NCBI GenBank assembly: GCA_036389695.1
Contig: DASVWG010000181.1
Location: 1-20,911 of the forward strand
Origin: JALZHR01 sp036389695
Lineage (GTDB): Bacteria > Acidobacteriota > Blastocatellia > Pyrinomonadales > Pyrinomonadaceae
Reading direction: 5' to 3'
Length of the DNA stretch: 20,911 nucleotides
Positions 14,791-20,911 of the stretch are shown here, one piece after another; position 1 is the first letter of the stretch; each line of letters starts with the position of its first letter. The translations under genes and the position numbers were made by a program. The notes below the pieces were generated by a model. The model ran no database searches. It was not told the origin of the DNA and was given only the letters and a program-made list of their open reading frames with translations.

Positions 14791-14880
14791 AGCGGTAAAC
14801 GGTAAATAGAAAAGCGGTAAACGGTAAGTTGTGAACGTCTCATTCACAACTTACCGTTTACCGTTTACCGCTTACCACTT
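14791..14880. repeat. Hairpin of GCGGTAAACGGTAA units after the beta-helix gene
   Basis: A perfect 21-bp stem (14815-14835 with 14843-14863) has a 7-nt loop, CGTCTCA. It is flanked by further CGGTAAA/TTTACCG units on both sides (14791-14806, 14864-14880). The 7-nt period ACGGTAA is clear. On the minus strand the stem lies just past the stop codon at 14890 and is followed by CTTTTCTATTT, so it can act as the terminator of the beta-helix gene. Confidence 0.85.
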
Positions 14881-14889
14881 TTTTAAGGT

Positions 14890-16431
14890 TTAGATTTCGA
14901 TTTTAAACGCGACGCTGAGCGTCGCGGCGGCGTAAGCCGTCAGCGCAATCAGGAAATAGCCCGCAAAACACTGCACTTCGCGGATTCGCGCGCCGCCCGA
15001 ATCGTAAGTTCTGAGCTGGGCGAAAACCAGCGAGTCCGCCGTGACGAAATTGTTATAAACCACCACGTAGGAGACGCCCGTGCCGATGTTGACCGTGCCG
15101 CGCGTGGCGTTGATGGTATAACTCGTCGCGGTCGTCGAAGTAATGACGGGCAAGCCGATTTCCTTCGATTCGTAAATCACCTGCGAGTACGCGTTGACGA
15201 AAGTGCCGAGCGGACCGCCCAAATCGGCGGTCGAAGTATAGATGTTGTTCGTGCCTTTCAGATAAACCCGGACGTAAGCGGTCGAAGTGTCTTCGATAGC
15301 GCCCGCGCTGCTGACGCCGAGACGGCAGGCTTCGAGGATAACCGAGCCGTTGGCGGTAAACTTGAGCTTCGACTGGATTAAACAATTCCTGAACACGAGC
15401 GGCACGTAATCGTAATGATTCGACGTGTTGCGGTACGTATACTGGATGTTTTCGTCCTGGCAGTCGTAAAAGCTGATGTTGTTGTACGCGCCGGTCGTTT
15501 TCAGGATAGTCGTGCCGTCGGTCGCCGCCACCCACGCGCCGTTGACCTGATTGCCGACGAACAGGCAATGCTCGACCGATAAATTGCCCATGTAGATGCA
15601 GTCGAGCGCCGTGCCGCTTGCCGGCAGGCTGAAATAACACGTGTCGAACGAGTAGCCGCCGTTGATTGAATTGCAGTAAAACGCCGTTGCGCAGCCGATA
15701 AACGACAGCCGTTCGAAGCGATTCAGAATACATTCGAAACTGGTCGAAACGCCGTTGACTTCATTCGATTCGACCTTAATGCCGTAAGCGCCGCCGTTAA
15801 ACCCGACGTTTTCGGCGCTGGTGAAATAGACATTCGCGCCCGTCACCGTGCCGCTGTGGTGATTGGTTATCATCAATCCGGTCGCCGACGAGTTGTTGCG
15901 CAAATCAATCGCCATATTTTTCAGCGCGCAGTTGTATTTGACGGCGCTGATGCGAAACATAAAGCTGCTCTGGTTGGCGTTCAGCTTAATCTCCGTGCCC
16001 CAGTAACCGGGATTCGGGTTAAAGCCCGTGCCTTCAATCGAAATCGAATGCCCGAATTCGTGACCGCCGTTCGACGTCCAGATGCCGTGCGGAATCAGAA
16101 TCTGCCCGCCTAAGGACGAGCCGCTCAGGGCGCTGATTGCCGAATTCAGCGCGCTGGTGATGTCGGTTCCGGTTATCGGATATTCGCGGACGTTGACGTA
16201 ATCCGTGCCGAGAATGTTCTGGCGGCTCGGAATCGTTTTGTTCGTCAGGGTCTGCGTCGATTCCGTATAAACCGGGTCATTGGTCGGCAGCGGCGCACCG
16301 GGCGTGACTGTTTTCGCGTTCGCCTGCGGCGCGGCTAAATTTTCGATGGCGATGATTGATGCCGCGCCCGCGACCGCCGCGCCTTTTGAGATAAAGCTGC
16401 GGCGCGATAAATTGGTGTCTTCGTTTTTCAT
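14890..16431 (-). CDS. Tat-exported right-handed beta-helix (pectate-lyase-like) protein
   Basis: The 513-residue protein begins with a twin-arginine signal, SRRSFIS (9-15), then a hydrophobic stretch and probable cleavage after ANA near residue 39, so it should be exported folded. The segment NVREYPITGTDITSALNSAI (75-94), followed by GGQILIPHGIW (106-116), resembles the opening of pectate-lyase-3/tailspike beta-helix domains, although the usual GAxGDG turn is absent. From about 125 to 420 the sequence is strand-turn repeats with many N/G/S turns and cysteines (NCALKNMAIDLRNNS, ECILNRFERLSFIGC). The C-terminal 80 residues look like a compact beta domain. The substrate is unknown; polysaccharide binding or cleavage is the family expectation. 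GAGGAG ahead of the ATG supports the start, and a long structured leader precedes it. Confidence 0.8.
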   Translation of the reverse strand: MKNEDTNLSRRSFISKGAAVAGAASIIAIENLAAPQANAKTVTPGAPLPTNDPVYTESTQTLTNKTIPSRQNILGTDYVNVREYPITGTDITSALNSAISALSGSSLGGQILIPHGIWTSNGGHEFGHSISIEGTGFNPNPGYWGTEIKLNANQSSFMFRISAVKYNCALKNMAIDLRNNSSATGLMITNHHSGTVTGANVYFTSAENVGFNGGAYGIKVESNEVNGVSTSFECILNRFERLSFIGCATAFYCNSINGGYSFDTCYFSLPASGTALDCIYMGNLSVEHCLFVGNQVNGAWVAATDGTTILKTTGAYNNISFYDCQDENIQYTYRNTSNHYDYVPLVFRNCLIQSKLKFTANGSVILEACRLGVSSAGAIEDTSTAYVRVYLKGTNNIYTSTADLGGPLGTFVNAYSQVIYESKEIGLPVITSTTATSYTINATRGTVNIGTGVSYVVVYNNFVTADSLVFAQLRTYDSGGARIREVQCFAGYFLIALTAYAAATLSVAFKIEI

Positions 16432-16452
16432 TTTTACTCCTCGATTTTAGAA

Positions 16453-16616
16453 CTTATCGGGATTGATAAGTCGGAACAGGTCAACTAGTCGTGATTGTTG
16501 ACCGAACGGTATCCTCGCGGCGCTTTTTCGCCGCCGGACGCTTGCCCGCGCAAAGTTTTTCGATTGCGCGGGCGCGTCTGTTGGTCGCAGACGCGCGGGT
16601 CGTCCGTTGAAGACGG
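16453..16616 (-). promoter_or_regulatory. Array of six consecutive hairpins in the leader of the beta-helix gene
   Basis: Going away from the start codon, perfect stems occur at 16453-16470 (CTTATC/GATAAG), 16479-16503 (GGTCAAC/GTTGACC), 16517-16534 (GCGGCG/CGCCGC), 16544-16573 (10 bp, GCCCGCGCAA/TTGCGCGGGC), 16572-16596 (9 bp, GCGCGTCTG/CAGACGCGC) and 16602-16616 (TCCGT/ACGGA). Loops are 5-11 nt. They fill 165 bp almost without gaps, ending 22 bases before the ATG, so the mRNA leader should be strongly folded. No known riboswitch is recognised. Confidence 0.5.
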
Positions 16617-16942
16617 ATACATTGAGATTTGCTTTTGATAAATCTTTCTGAGCGAAAGACAAAAAAGGCAAATTATTAAGCGGCTGCCGGCGTCGAACGT
16701 CCTGGCAACACTGCGGGAAATATAACGATTATGTGACTTGCATCGGCTGCGGACGGGAAATTGCGCAGGTGAATCGTCGGTCGTTCGCCTGCCTGTTCCG
16801 GCGCGATATGCATCGCTTCCCGGCTGATGTGAGCCAAAACAAAACGCGTGTCAAATCGAAAATTTCAATTTTTCAACGCCGCGCAGTCGGATGACGGAGC
16901 ATAAAAGACGGGAGTTGAAAAATAAGTAGCGCGTTGCATTGA
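16617..16942. other. Remainder of the gap upstream of the beta-helix gene
   Basis: No standard gene is present. It contains a hairpin GCAGGTGAA/TTCGCCTGC (16765-16773, 16784-16792, one G-T pair), GCGAT-ATGC-ATCGC (16803-16816), and an unstarted plus-strand frame (16652-16894) with a Cys-rich segment described in findings. Confidence 0.4.
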
Positions 16943-16971
16943 AAACTAACAAACAAAGCGGTCACTGTCAA
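16943..16971 (-). promoter_or_regulatory. Candidate promoter of the beta-helix gene
   Basis: A perfect TTGACA (16966-16971, minus strand) has TAGTTT 17 bp downstream (16943-16948), a poor -10 match. It lies immediately after the terminator of the preceding gene. If used, it gives a leader of about 500 nt. Confidence 0.3.
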
Positions 16972-16978
16972 GAAAAAT

Positions 16979-17035
16979 CCGGCGTCGTCTGCCGTTCGTT
17001 CCCGCTGCTGAACGCGCGGCAGAGCCAAACGCCGG
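16979..17035 (-). terminator. Terminator of the accessory operon
   Basis: CCGGCGT (16979-16985) pairs with ACGCCGG (17029-17035), TCTGCCG (16988-16994) with CGGCAGA (17017-17023), and a small inner stem is also possible. On the minus strand the stem is followed by ATTTTTCT. It lies 40 nt after the stop codon at 17075. Confidence 0.7.
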
Positions 17036-17074
17036 TTTTAAACAATTTAACTTAAAATAATCTGAGACATCCGT

Positions 17075-17434
17075 TTAAGATTCCGGTTCCTCAGTCTTCT
17101 TTTTCCGCGTCAAGCCGCTCTTGCGCTCCGATTTGCGAACGCGCCCCGTGCCTTCATAAAGCGCGCTGTCGTCGCCGAAATTCGGGTCGCCCGCAATCGC
17201 CTTCGCCACATTCTGTTCCAGCTTCAGATTCTCCGCATCGACCGTATCCCGCTCGGTCATCGCGGCTAAAATCTGCTGTTCGAGATTGGCAATCTGCTCG
17301 CGAATATCGCGCGAAATCTGCACTTTCGCCTTATACTGCGCGAGCGTCGTGCCGAAAAACGTCGCGTCCGGCGCATGAGTCTCCCACGCCGCTTCGGTTT
17401 GTTCTAATTTTTCGAGTGTTTTGCTTGGTGACAT
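17075..17434 (-). CDS. Coiled-coil hypothetical protein with basic C-terminal tail
   Basis: Taking the ATG at 17434, with AAGGAGA ten bases upstream, the protein has 119 residues. Residues 1-35 are helical (MSPSKTLEKLEQTEAAWETH). A middle heptad-rich helix follows (about 40-85, AQYKAKVQISRDIREQIANL), and then a turn region DPNFGDDSALYEGTG leading to a basic tail RVRKSERKSGLTRKKK. I do not recognise a named family, though the tail has the look of a conserved motif. The frame stays open for 119 more codons upstream through the 21-bp array to a TTG at 17791, but that start has no Shine-Dalgarno, so the shorter form is preferred. It is third in the minus-strand module after the TPR gene. Confidence 0.7.
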   Translation of the reverse strand: MSPSKTLEKLEQTEAAWETHAPDATFFGTTLAQYKAKVQISRDIREQIANLEQQILAAMTERDTVDAENLKLEQNVAKAIAGDPNFGDDSALYEGTGRVRKSERKSGLTRKKKTEEPES

Positions 17435-17590
17435 AATTGATAAATCTCCTTTTTTAAGTTTGTAGGCTTTGAGCCTGAGAATAGCGTTATCACCTGTAAG
17501 TGATGATATTTCGCTTGTAAAATATGACACCAAATTCAGAATTTTTTGCCTAACATCCGCGATTTTCGTCTCGTAATTTGCAAAATATGC

Positions 17591-17758
17591 GACCAACATC
17601 ATGATGTTATCGACTGTCATCGCAATGTTATCGACCGTCATCGTAATGTTGGTCAGTGACATCGCGATGTTATTGACTGTCATCGTAAAATTATTGACTG
17701 TCATCGCGATGATAGAGACTAACATCGCAATGTCATTGACCAACATCGCAAGTGTTAA
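17591..17758. repeat. Tandem array of eight 21-bp units
   Basis: Eight units follow head to tail, consensus GACTGTCATCGCAATGTTATT on the plus strand, with one to several changes per unit and no spacers. Each unit centres on a 10-bp dyad-like core (CATCGCGATG in units 4 and 6, CATCATGATG in unit 1). Both strands are open across it in heptapeptide frames (MTVNNIA-like on minus). It fills the gap between the TPR stop (17795) and the coiled-coil gene. The rest of that gap (17435-17590) holds small stems at 17464-17476 and 17489-17504 and the Shine-Dalgarno. Confidence 0.9.
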
Positions 17759-17794
17759 GACATATTTTGAAAAAGAAGCGAGCAAATCCAATGT

Positions 17795-19420
17795 TTAAGA
17801 CTGATTTTCTCTCATTTCCTCCATCTTTTCCTTAATCAATCGCTCGATTTCCTCATCGCTCAAGTTCCAATTACGTAAAACAGTCAGAGCATCTTGCATA
17901 TATTCCCGGGTAAATGGCACAGCTTCGATTATTGGTTGTAAAAGCATGATTGCTTCCGTGACATATTCGAGAGATTTCTCGCGTTCCTGCAAAGATTCCT
18001 GATGGAATAAGGAAAGATTTATTAATGTGTTAGCCAAATGCGGAGTATAAACATTCGGCATTTGTTCATATAAGTTTCGATAAATCTGTAATGCTTCTCC
18101 AAGTTCCTTTGACGCCTTTTCATATTCTTTTTGATTCTGACGCACAACAGCCAGATTGTTCAGCGCCATCGCAACCTCGGGCAAATAGGTTTGTGGATTG
18201 TCTTTGGCTAAGTTCCTTCTAATTTCCAACGCTTCTTCAAACTCTTTCAAGGCTTTTTTGTATTTTTTTTGATGCCAATGCACGCCAGCCAGATTGTTTA
18301 GTGTAGCTGCAACGTAGAACAAATGAACTTGGGGATTGGCTTTGGCTAAGTTTCTTCTAATCGTTAATGCTTCTTCGAGTTCTTTCGACGCTTTTTCATA
18401 TTCTTTTTGCTTATAATGCGAAGCAGCCAGATTGTTGAGTGTTCTTCCAACATAATACAGATAGGTTTGCGGATTGTCTTCGGCTAATTTTCGATAAATC
18501 TTTAATGCTTCTTCACATTCTTTTAACGCTTTTTCGGGTTCGTTCTGATTCCGGTGCAAAATAGCTAGATTGTGGAGTGTTGTTGCAACATCAGATAAGC
18601 GGACTGGTGAATTATCATTGGCTAAACTCCGATAAATCTTTAAAGCTTCTTTATATTCTTTCGATGCTTTTTCATATTCGTTTTGATTTCTATGTAAATT
18701 AGCCAGATTGTGGAGTGTTCTTGCTTTTTCTTCTGACGAAAGCTCATCGGCAAACTGATTTAAGTATAGATTGTAATAATTGTCCGCTTTCGGAAATTGA
18801 TTATGTTCCTGTAAAAAGAAAGCGTATTTAAAAAGATTTTCTCTGGTGGCTTCGCTTTCGATGGAAAGCTCGAAATAACGACAGGTGTCGGCAAAACGAT
18901 TCGGGTTAGTGTAATCGGATTGGGTTGATAAAGCTAGAATGTAAAATTCTTCGGAATTATGTTTTAGCTTGGGCAAAGTTTCCTTTTCAAATTTTTCTCT
19001 TTCCTTCAAAAGGCGCTTTTGATTGTCCTGCATTTCTTCTAATTCCATTTCGAAGACGGCGCGAGCCTGCCCGAATTCGCCTTTTTCGAAATAGGCTTTG
19101 GCGCGTTGCAGGCGGCTCGTGTTGATTTCGACGTTGTTGGTTTCGATTTCGATGTTTTGGAAGGCTTGCGCCAGTTGCAGGACGTCTTTCTTGAATTGTT
19201 CGATGCGGTCTTTTAAGGCGTTGATTTTGGCACTGAGTTGCAGGCGCTTTTCCGTGTTGTCTTCGGGCGTGAGCGCGAAGAATTCTTCGAGAGTTTTTAA
19301 TTGGTCGAGCATTTCGTTGTATTCATACGACCTGCCCAATATCTGCGTGATTTGGATTTTAGGTCCTATATCCTGCAACGCGATGCCGCCGAATCCTGTT
19401 AAAGTTATTTCGTTGCTCAT
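17795..19420 (-). CDS. Large TPR protein with coiled-coil front, possible conflict/signalling scaffold
   Basis: The 541-residue protein has four parts. Residues 5-29 (EITLTGFGGIALQDIG, then PKIQITQ) form a short beta motif. Residues 36-150 are a long helical/coiled-coil region (FKKDVLQLAQAF, then RLQRAKAYFEKGEFGQARAV). Residues 150-234 are degenerate TPR helices. Residues 235-464 are five exact 46-residue TPR units of the kinesin-light-chain type (TLHNLA...NEYEKASKEY..AL.IYR.LA), with a sixth decayed unit after them. No signal peptide, TM helix, nuclease, protease or NTPase motif is seen, so it is probably a protein-binding scaffold. Its ATG overlaps the stop of the upstream small gene (ATGA). 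The region is visibly AT-richer than the metabolic genes, which hints at horizontal transfer. Similar TPR proteins accompany STAND/effector-type conflict systems, but no effector is in the window. Confidence 0.82.
   Translation of the reverse strand: MSNEITLTGFGGIALQDIGPKIQITQILGRSYEYNEMLDQLKTLEEFFALTPEDNTEKRLQLSAKINALKDRIEQFKKDVLQLAQAFQNIEIETNNVEINTSRLQRAKAYFEKGEFGQARAVFEMELEEMQDNQKRLLKEREKFEKETLPKLKHNSEEFYILALSTQSDYTNPNRFADTCRYFELSIESEATRENLFKYAFFLQEHNQFPKADNYYNLYLNQFADELSSEEKARTLHNLANLHRNQNEYEKASKEYKEALKIYRSLANDNSPVRLSDVATTLHNLAILHRNQNEPEKALKECEEALKIYRKLAEDNPQTYLYYVGRTLNNLAASHYKQKEYEKASKELEEALTIRRNLAKANPQVHLFYVAATLNNLAGVHWHQKKYKKALKEFEEALEIRRNLAKDNPQTYLPEVAMALNNLAVVRQNQKEYEKASKELGEALQIYRNLYEQMPNVYTPHLANTLINLSLFHQESLQEREKSLEYVTEAIMLLQPIIEAVPFTREYMQDALTVLRNWNLSDEEIERLIKEKMEEMRENQS
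18029..18718 (-). repeat. Five 138-bp tandem repeats within the TPR gene
   Basis: The five 46-residue TPR units correspond to DNA repeats of exactly 138 bp. Words such as GCTTCTTCGAGTTCTTTCGA and GCTTTTTCATATTC recur at the same phase. Nucleotide similarity is high enough to allow unit gain or loss by slippage or recombination. Confidence 0.7.
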
Positions 19421-19806
19421 TTTTGATTGATTTTGATGTCGCTGCCCGTGACGTCCTGTAGTCCGACGTTATTGTTGCCGGTGATGGTCAGGGTGTTTTG
19501 TTTGATTTGCGACGCGGGAATTTGTTTCAGCAATTCTTCCAACTGCGCGGCGACTTCGGGTTTGGCTTCGAGACGGTCTTCGAGTTTGGCTTCGAGTTTG
19601 CCCTGTGTTCGGGCGTCTTCGGGATTGGCTTCAAGATTGAGAAGCGTTAAATCGTCTTCGACGAATAAGCCTTTGACTAATTGCCAAATTTTGCCGCGCT
19701 GTTCGAAGCCGGCATCGACGGATTTATCGACGAGCTTTTCCGCGCCTTTGGCGAGATACGGGACGACGGCGGCGACGACGGCGGGGACGAGTGTTTCTAT
19801 CGGCAT
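19417..19806 (-). CDS. Small hydrophobic-helix protein with C-terminal beta motif, partner of the TPR protein
   Basis: The 129-residue protein opens with an Ala/Val-rich helix (VPAVVAAVVPYLAKGAEKLV, 7-26) that may be amphipathic or membrane-associated. A W-containing segment follows (GFEQRGKIWQLVKGLFVEDD, 33-52), then a highly charged helix (60-95, KLEAKLEDRLEAKPE), and the C-terminal beta motif TLTITGNNNVGLQDVTGSDI (105-124). GGAGG nine bases before ATG gives a strong start. The stop overlaps the TPR start by four bases, so the two products are made together. The TITGNNN...LQD..GSDI.I ending recurs, as I recall, in small proteins next to TPR and NTPase genes of bacterial conflict systems; no enzyme activity is expected. 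Confidence 0.75.
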   Translation of the reverse strand: MPIETLVPAVVAAVVPYLAKGAEKLVDKSVDAGFEQRGKIWQLVKGLFVEDDLTLLNLEANPEDARTQGKLEAKLEDRLEAKPEVAAQLEELLKQIPASQIKQNTLTITGNNNVGLQDVTGSDIKINQK

Positions 19807-19865
19807 TTGAGATTTCCTCCGGTTCGGGTTTAGGTATTACGCGGTCAATATATCATATTTAAGAG

Positions 19866-19948
19866 AAACGATGAACGCTGAACGCGGAACGATGAATTGC
19901 AGTCTTTACATTTCGAATTCATCGTTCATCGTTCATCATTCATCGTTT
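19866..19948. repeat. Hairpin of ACGATGA/CATCGTT 7-9 nt units between divergent genes
   Basis: The arms 19866-19898 and 19916-19948 pair over 33 bp with a few mismatches around a 17-nt loop. The right arm is four 7-nt units, CATCGTT, CATCGTT, CATCATT, CATCGTT. It separates the accessory operon (start 19806) from the gene at 19969. Unlike the other hairpins, it lies upstream of genes on both sides. Confidence 0.85.
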
Positions 19949-19968
19949 TTTTTGATAATCTTGAAGGT

Positions 19969-20328
19969 ATGGCGAGAGAATTTCAGGCGGGCGACAATTT
20001 GATTTTTCAGTTGGAGAGCGGTTTCGGGCTTTTGCGCGTGCTCGGCGCGGACGTCGGCGATGAAGGATTAATCTGGCATCTTTCGGCTTTTGAAGATTTG
20101 TTTCCGGACGCCGAGACGGCGGAAGCGGCTTTGCAGAATCCGGAAAATCTGCGCGTGTCGATTCCGCATATCGCGATGACGAACCGCGCTTTCGAACGCA
20201 CGCCGACGGCGCGTTTGAATAATCATCCCGTGTCGGAAGAAGAATCCGAAAGAATTGCCGTCTGGAAATCGAACCCGCAGGCGGAAGCGGTCGACCGGTC
20301 GGCTTTGCAGATGCTCGGACTTAGATAA
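19969..20328 (+). CDS. Small protein of unknown function
   Basis: From the ATG at 19969 it has 119 residues and starts MAREFQAGDNLIFQLESGFG. This first part (5-30) looks like an SH3-like or immunity-protein-type beta barrel (GDxxxFxLxxGFGLLRVLG). WHLSAFEDLFPDAETAEAAL (38-57) follows, then VSIPHIAMTNRAFER and an acidic/helical end. The closest impression is of Imm26-like proteins, but this is weak. GAAGG directly touches the ATG, too close for an ideal Shine-Dalgarno. The frame also runs 24 codons upstream through the hairpin repeat, giving a hydrophobic run that I regard as repeat translation, not protein. It converges with the gene at 20462. Confidence 0.7.
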   Translation: MAREFQAGDNLIFQLESGFGLLRVLGADVGDEGLIWHLSAFEDLFPDAETAEAALQNPENLRVSIPHIAMTNRAFERTPTARLNNHPVSEEESERIAVWKSNPQAEAVDRSALQMLGLR

Positions 20329-20463
20329 TGCAAAATTCAAAATGCAAAGTGCAAAATTAGGAAGACGGAAGTCAGAAGCCAGAAGTCAGTAGAAATTTAT
20401 CTTCCGGCTTCTGACTTCCGTCTTCTGTCTTCTTCCATTTGCATTTTGCGTTTTGCGTTTTTT
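20327..20463. repeat. Nested intergenic hairpin exactly filling a convergent gap
   Basis: The outer left arm (20327-20357, 7-nt TGCAAAA units) and outer right arm (20437-20463, GCATTTT and GCGTTTT units) enclose an inner hairpin. In the inner hairpin, GAAGACGGAAGTCAGAAGCC and onward (20361-20385) pairs with 20401-20425, 24 of 25 bp. The outer arms start in the stop codon of the left gene (20326-20328) and end in the stop codon of the right gene (20462-20464). Confidence 0.88.
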
Positions 20464-20899
20464 ACACACGCGGCAAGCCGTAATAGCTGGCGAGCGTGTT
20501 TATTTCACGCTGGACGCGCTGCCAGGTGTTGCGGCTCATGTTGTTCAAGCGGCGGTCGCGCATCAGGCGATTGACGCCGCGCGCGGCGTTGACCACTTTG
20601 GTGACGTTTTCGCGCGTTTCCCACCACGTATCGCCGCGACGGTCGAATTCGCGCCGCAGCTCGTCGGTCGCGTTTTCCAGGTCGCGCACGCGGTCTTCGA
20701 TTCGGTCTTCGCGTCGCCCGTCTCTCATCGTGCGATCCATCGAGCGGTTAATTTCCGTAGAGAAACGGTCGGTTTCGGTTTCGAGCCGACGAATCGTCTG
20801 GTTGATGGAGCCGCGCTGACGATTGCGCACCCAACGCGGCTGCGCGTTGGCGACATCAGCCGATAAGATAACCAAAAACATTGCAAAAATCGCTATCAT
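20462..20899 (-). CDS. Exported helical, Arg-rich hypothetical protein (5' end may lie outside)
   Basis: 145 residues are readable from the ATG at 20899. A hydrophobic segment (MIAIFAMFLVILSADVANAQ) with ANA cleavage near residue 19 marks an exported protein. It lacks the basic residues expected before a signal core, and the frame stays open to the window edge, so the true start is probably upstream of 20911. The mature part is almost entirely charged helix, rich in R, D, E and N (LETETDRFSTEINRSMDRTM, then RIEDRVRDLENATDELRREF), consistent with a coiled coil. It ends in NTLASYYGLPRV. I do not recognise the family. No cysteines or enzymatic motifs are seen. Confidence 0.72.
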   Translation of the reverse strand: MIAIFAMFLVILSADVANAQPRWVRNRQRGSINQTIRRLETETDRFSTEINRSMDRTMRDGRREDRIEDRVRDLENATDELRREFDRRGDTWWETRENVTKVVNAARGVNRLMRDRRLNNMSRNTWQRVQREINTLASYYGLPRV

Positions 20900-20911
20900 T
20901 GATGACGTTAT

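Noticed and set aside
17591..17758. CRISPR array
   Set aside because: The units are contiguous 21-mers without spacers and with scattered substitutions, and no cas genes are nearby.
17435..17791. N-terminal 119-residue extension of the coiled-coil protein, starting at a TTG
   Set aside because: There is no Shine-Dalgarno at the TTG, while the ATG at 17434 has a strong one. The heptapeptide reading is open on both strands, as expected for a 21-bp repeat.
17601..17798. Plus-strand heptad frame over the same array
   Set aside because: It has no Shine-Dalgarno, it overlaps the TPR 3' end, and it is open only because of the repeat period.

Overview
The window looks like a chromosomal segment of an Acidobacteriota bacterium, most likely from the Blastocatellia/Pyrinomonas side. 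This is inferred from the gene content and style: a secreted FG-GAP (VCBS) repeat protein with a choice-of-anchor-like front, an acidobacterial-style long UbiD protein, a paired M16 peptidase, small repetitive hypothetical proteins and GC-rich codon choice in housekeeping genes. No rRNA, tRNA, CRISPR array, integrase or transposase is visible. Most genes lie on the minus strand.

Layout. 1-110 is the tail of a gene entering from the left. 183-1781 (-) is the secreted FG-GAP protein with a good promoter and terminator. 2106-3005 (+) is an alkaline-phosphatase-superfamily metalloenzyme and 3169-4551 (+) an Atg22/UMF1-type MFS transporter. 4745-5638 (-) is a membrane-anchored metallophosphoesterase and 5800-7560 (-) a UbiD decarboxylase. 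7673-10503 (-) is a two-gene M16 peptidase operon with one inactive and one catalytic subunit. 10881-11732 (-) is 3-hydroxybutyryl-CoA dehydrogenase and 13508-14701 (-) acetyl-CoA acetyltransferase. These are two consecutive enzymes of acetoacetyl-CoA metabolism, separated by a bulb-type lectin gene (+, with a palindrome-rich leader) and a small membrane protein. 14890-16431 (-) is a Tat-exported beta-helix protein with a long multi-hairpin leader. 17075-19806 (-) is an AT-richer accessory module: a small hydrophobic protein, a large TPR protein translationally coupled to it, an eight-unit 21-bp array, and a coiled-coil protein. 19969-20328 (+) is an unknown small protein and 20462-20899 (-) an exported helical protein running towards the right edge.

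The most striking non-genic structure is a set of long imperfect hairpins in the gaps. Their arms are built from 7-9 nt direct repeats. The wording differs between elements but the architecture is the same, and three of them are nested one inside another. Several begin or end in the stop codons of the flanking genes, especially between convergent genes. The same repeat vocabulary has also been read as protein: the hydrophobic core of one signal peptide (about 9074-9108) is a heptanucleotide repeat. The second notable point is the TPR module: the small protein ends, and the TPR protein begins, with the same beta-strand motif (..LTG..(V/I).LQD(V/I)..), which suggests a paired interaction in a possible conflict or signalling system.
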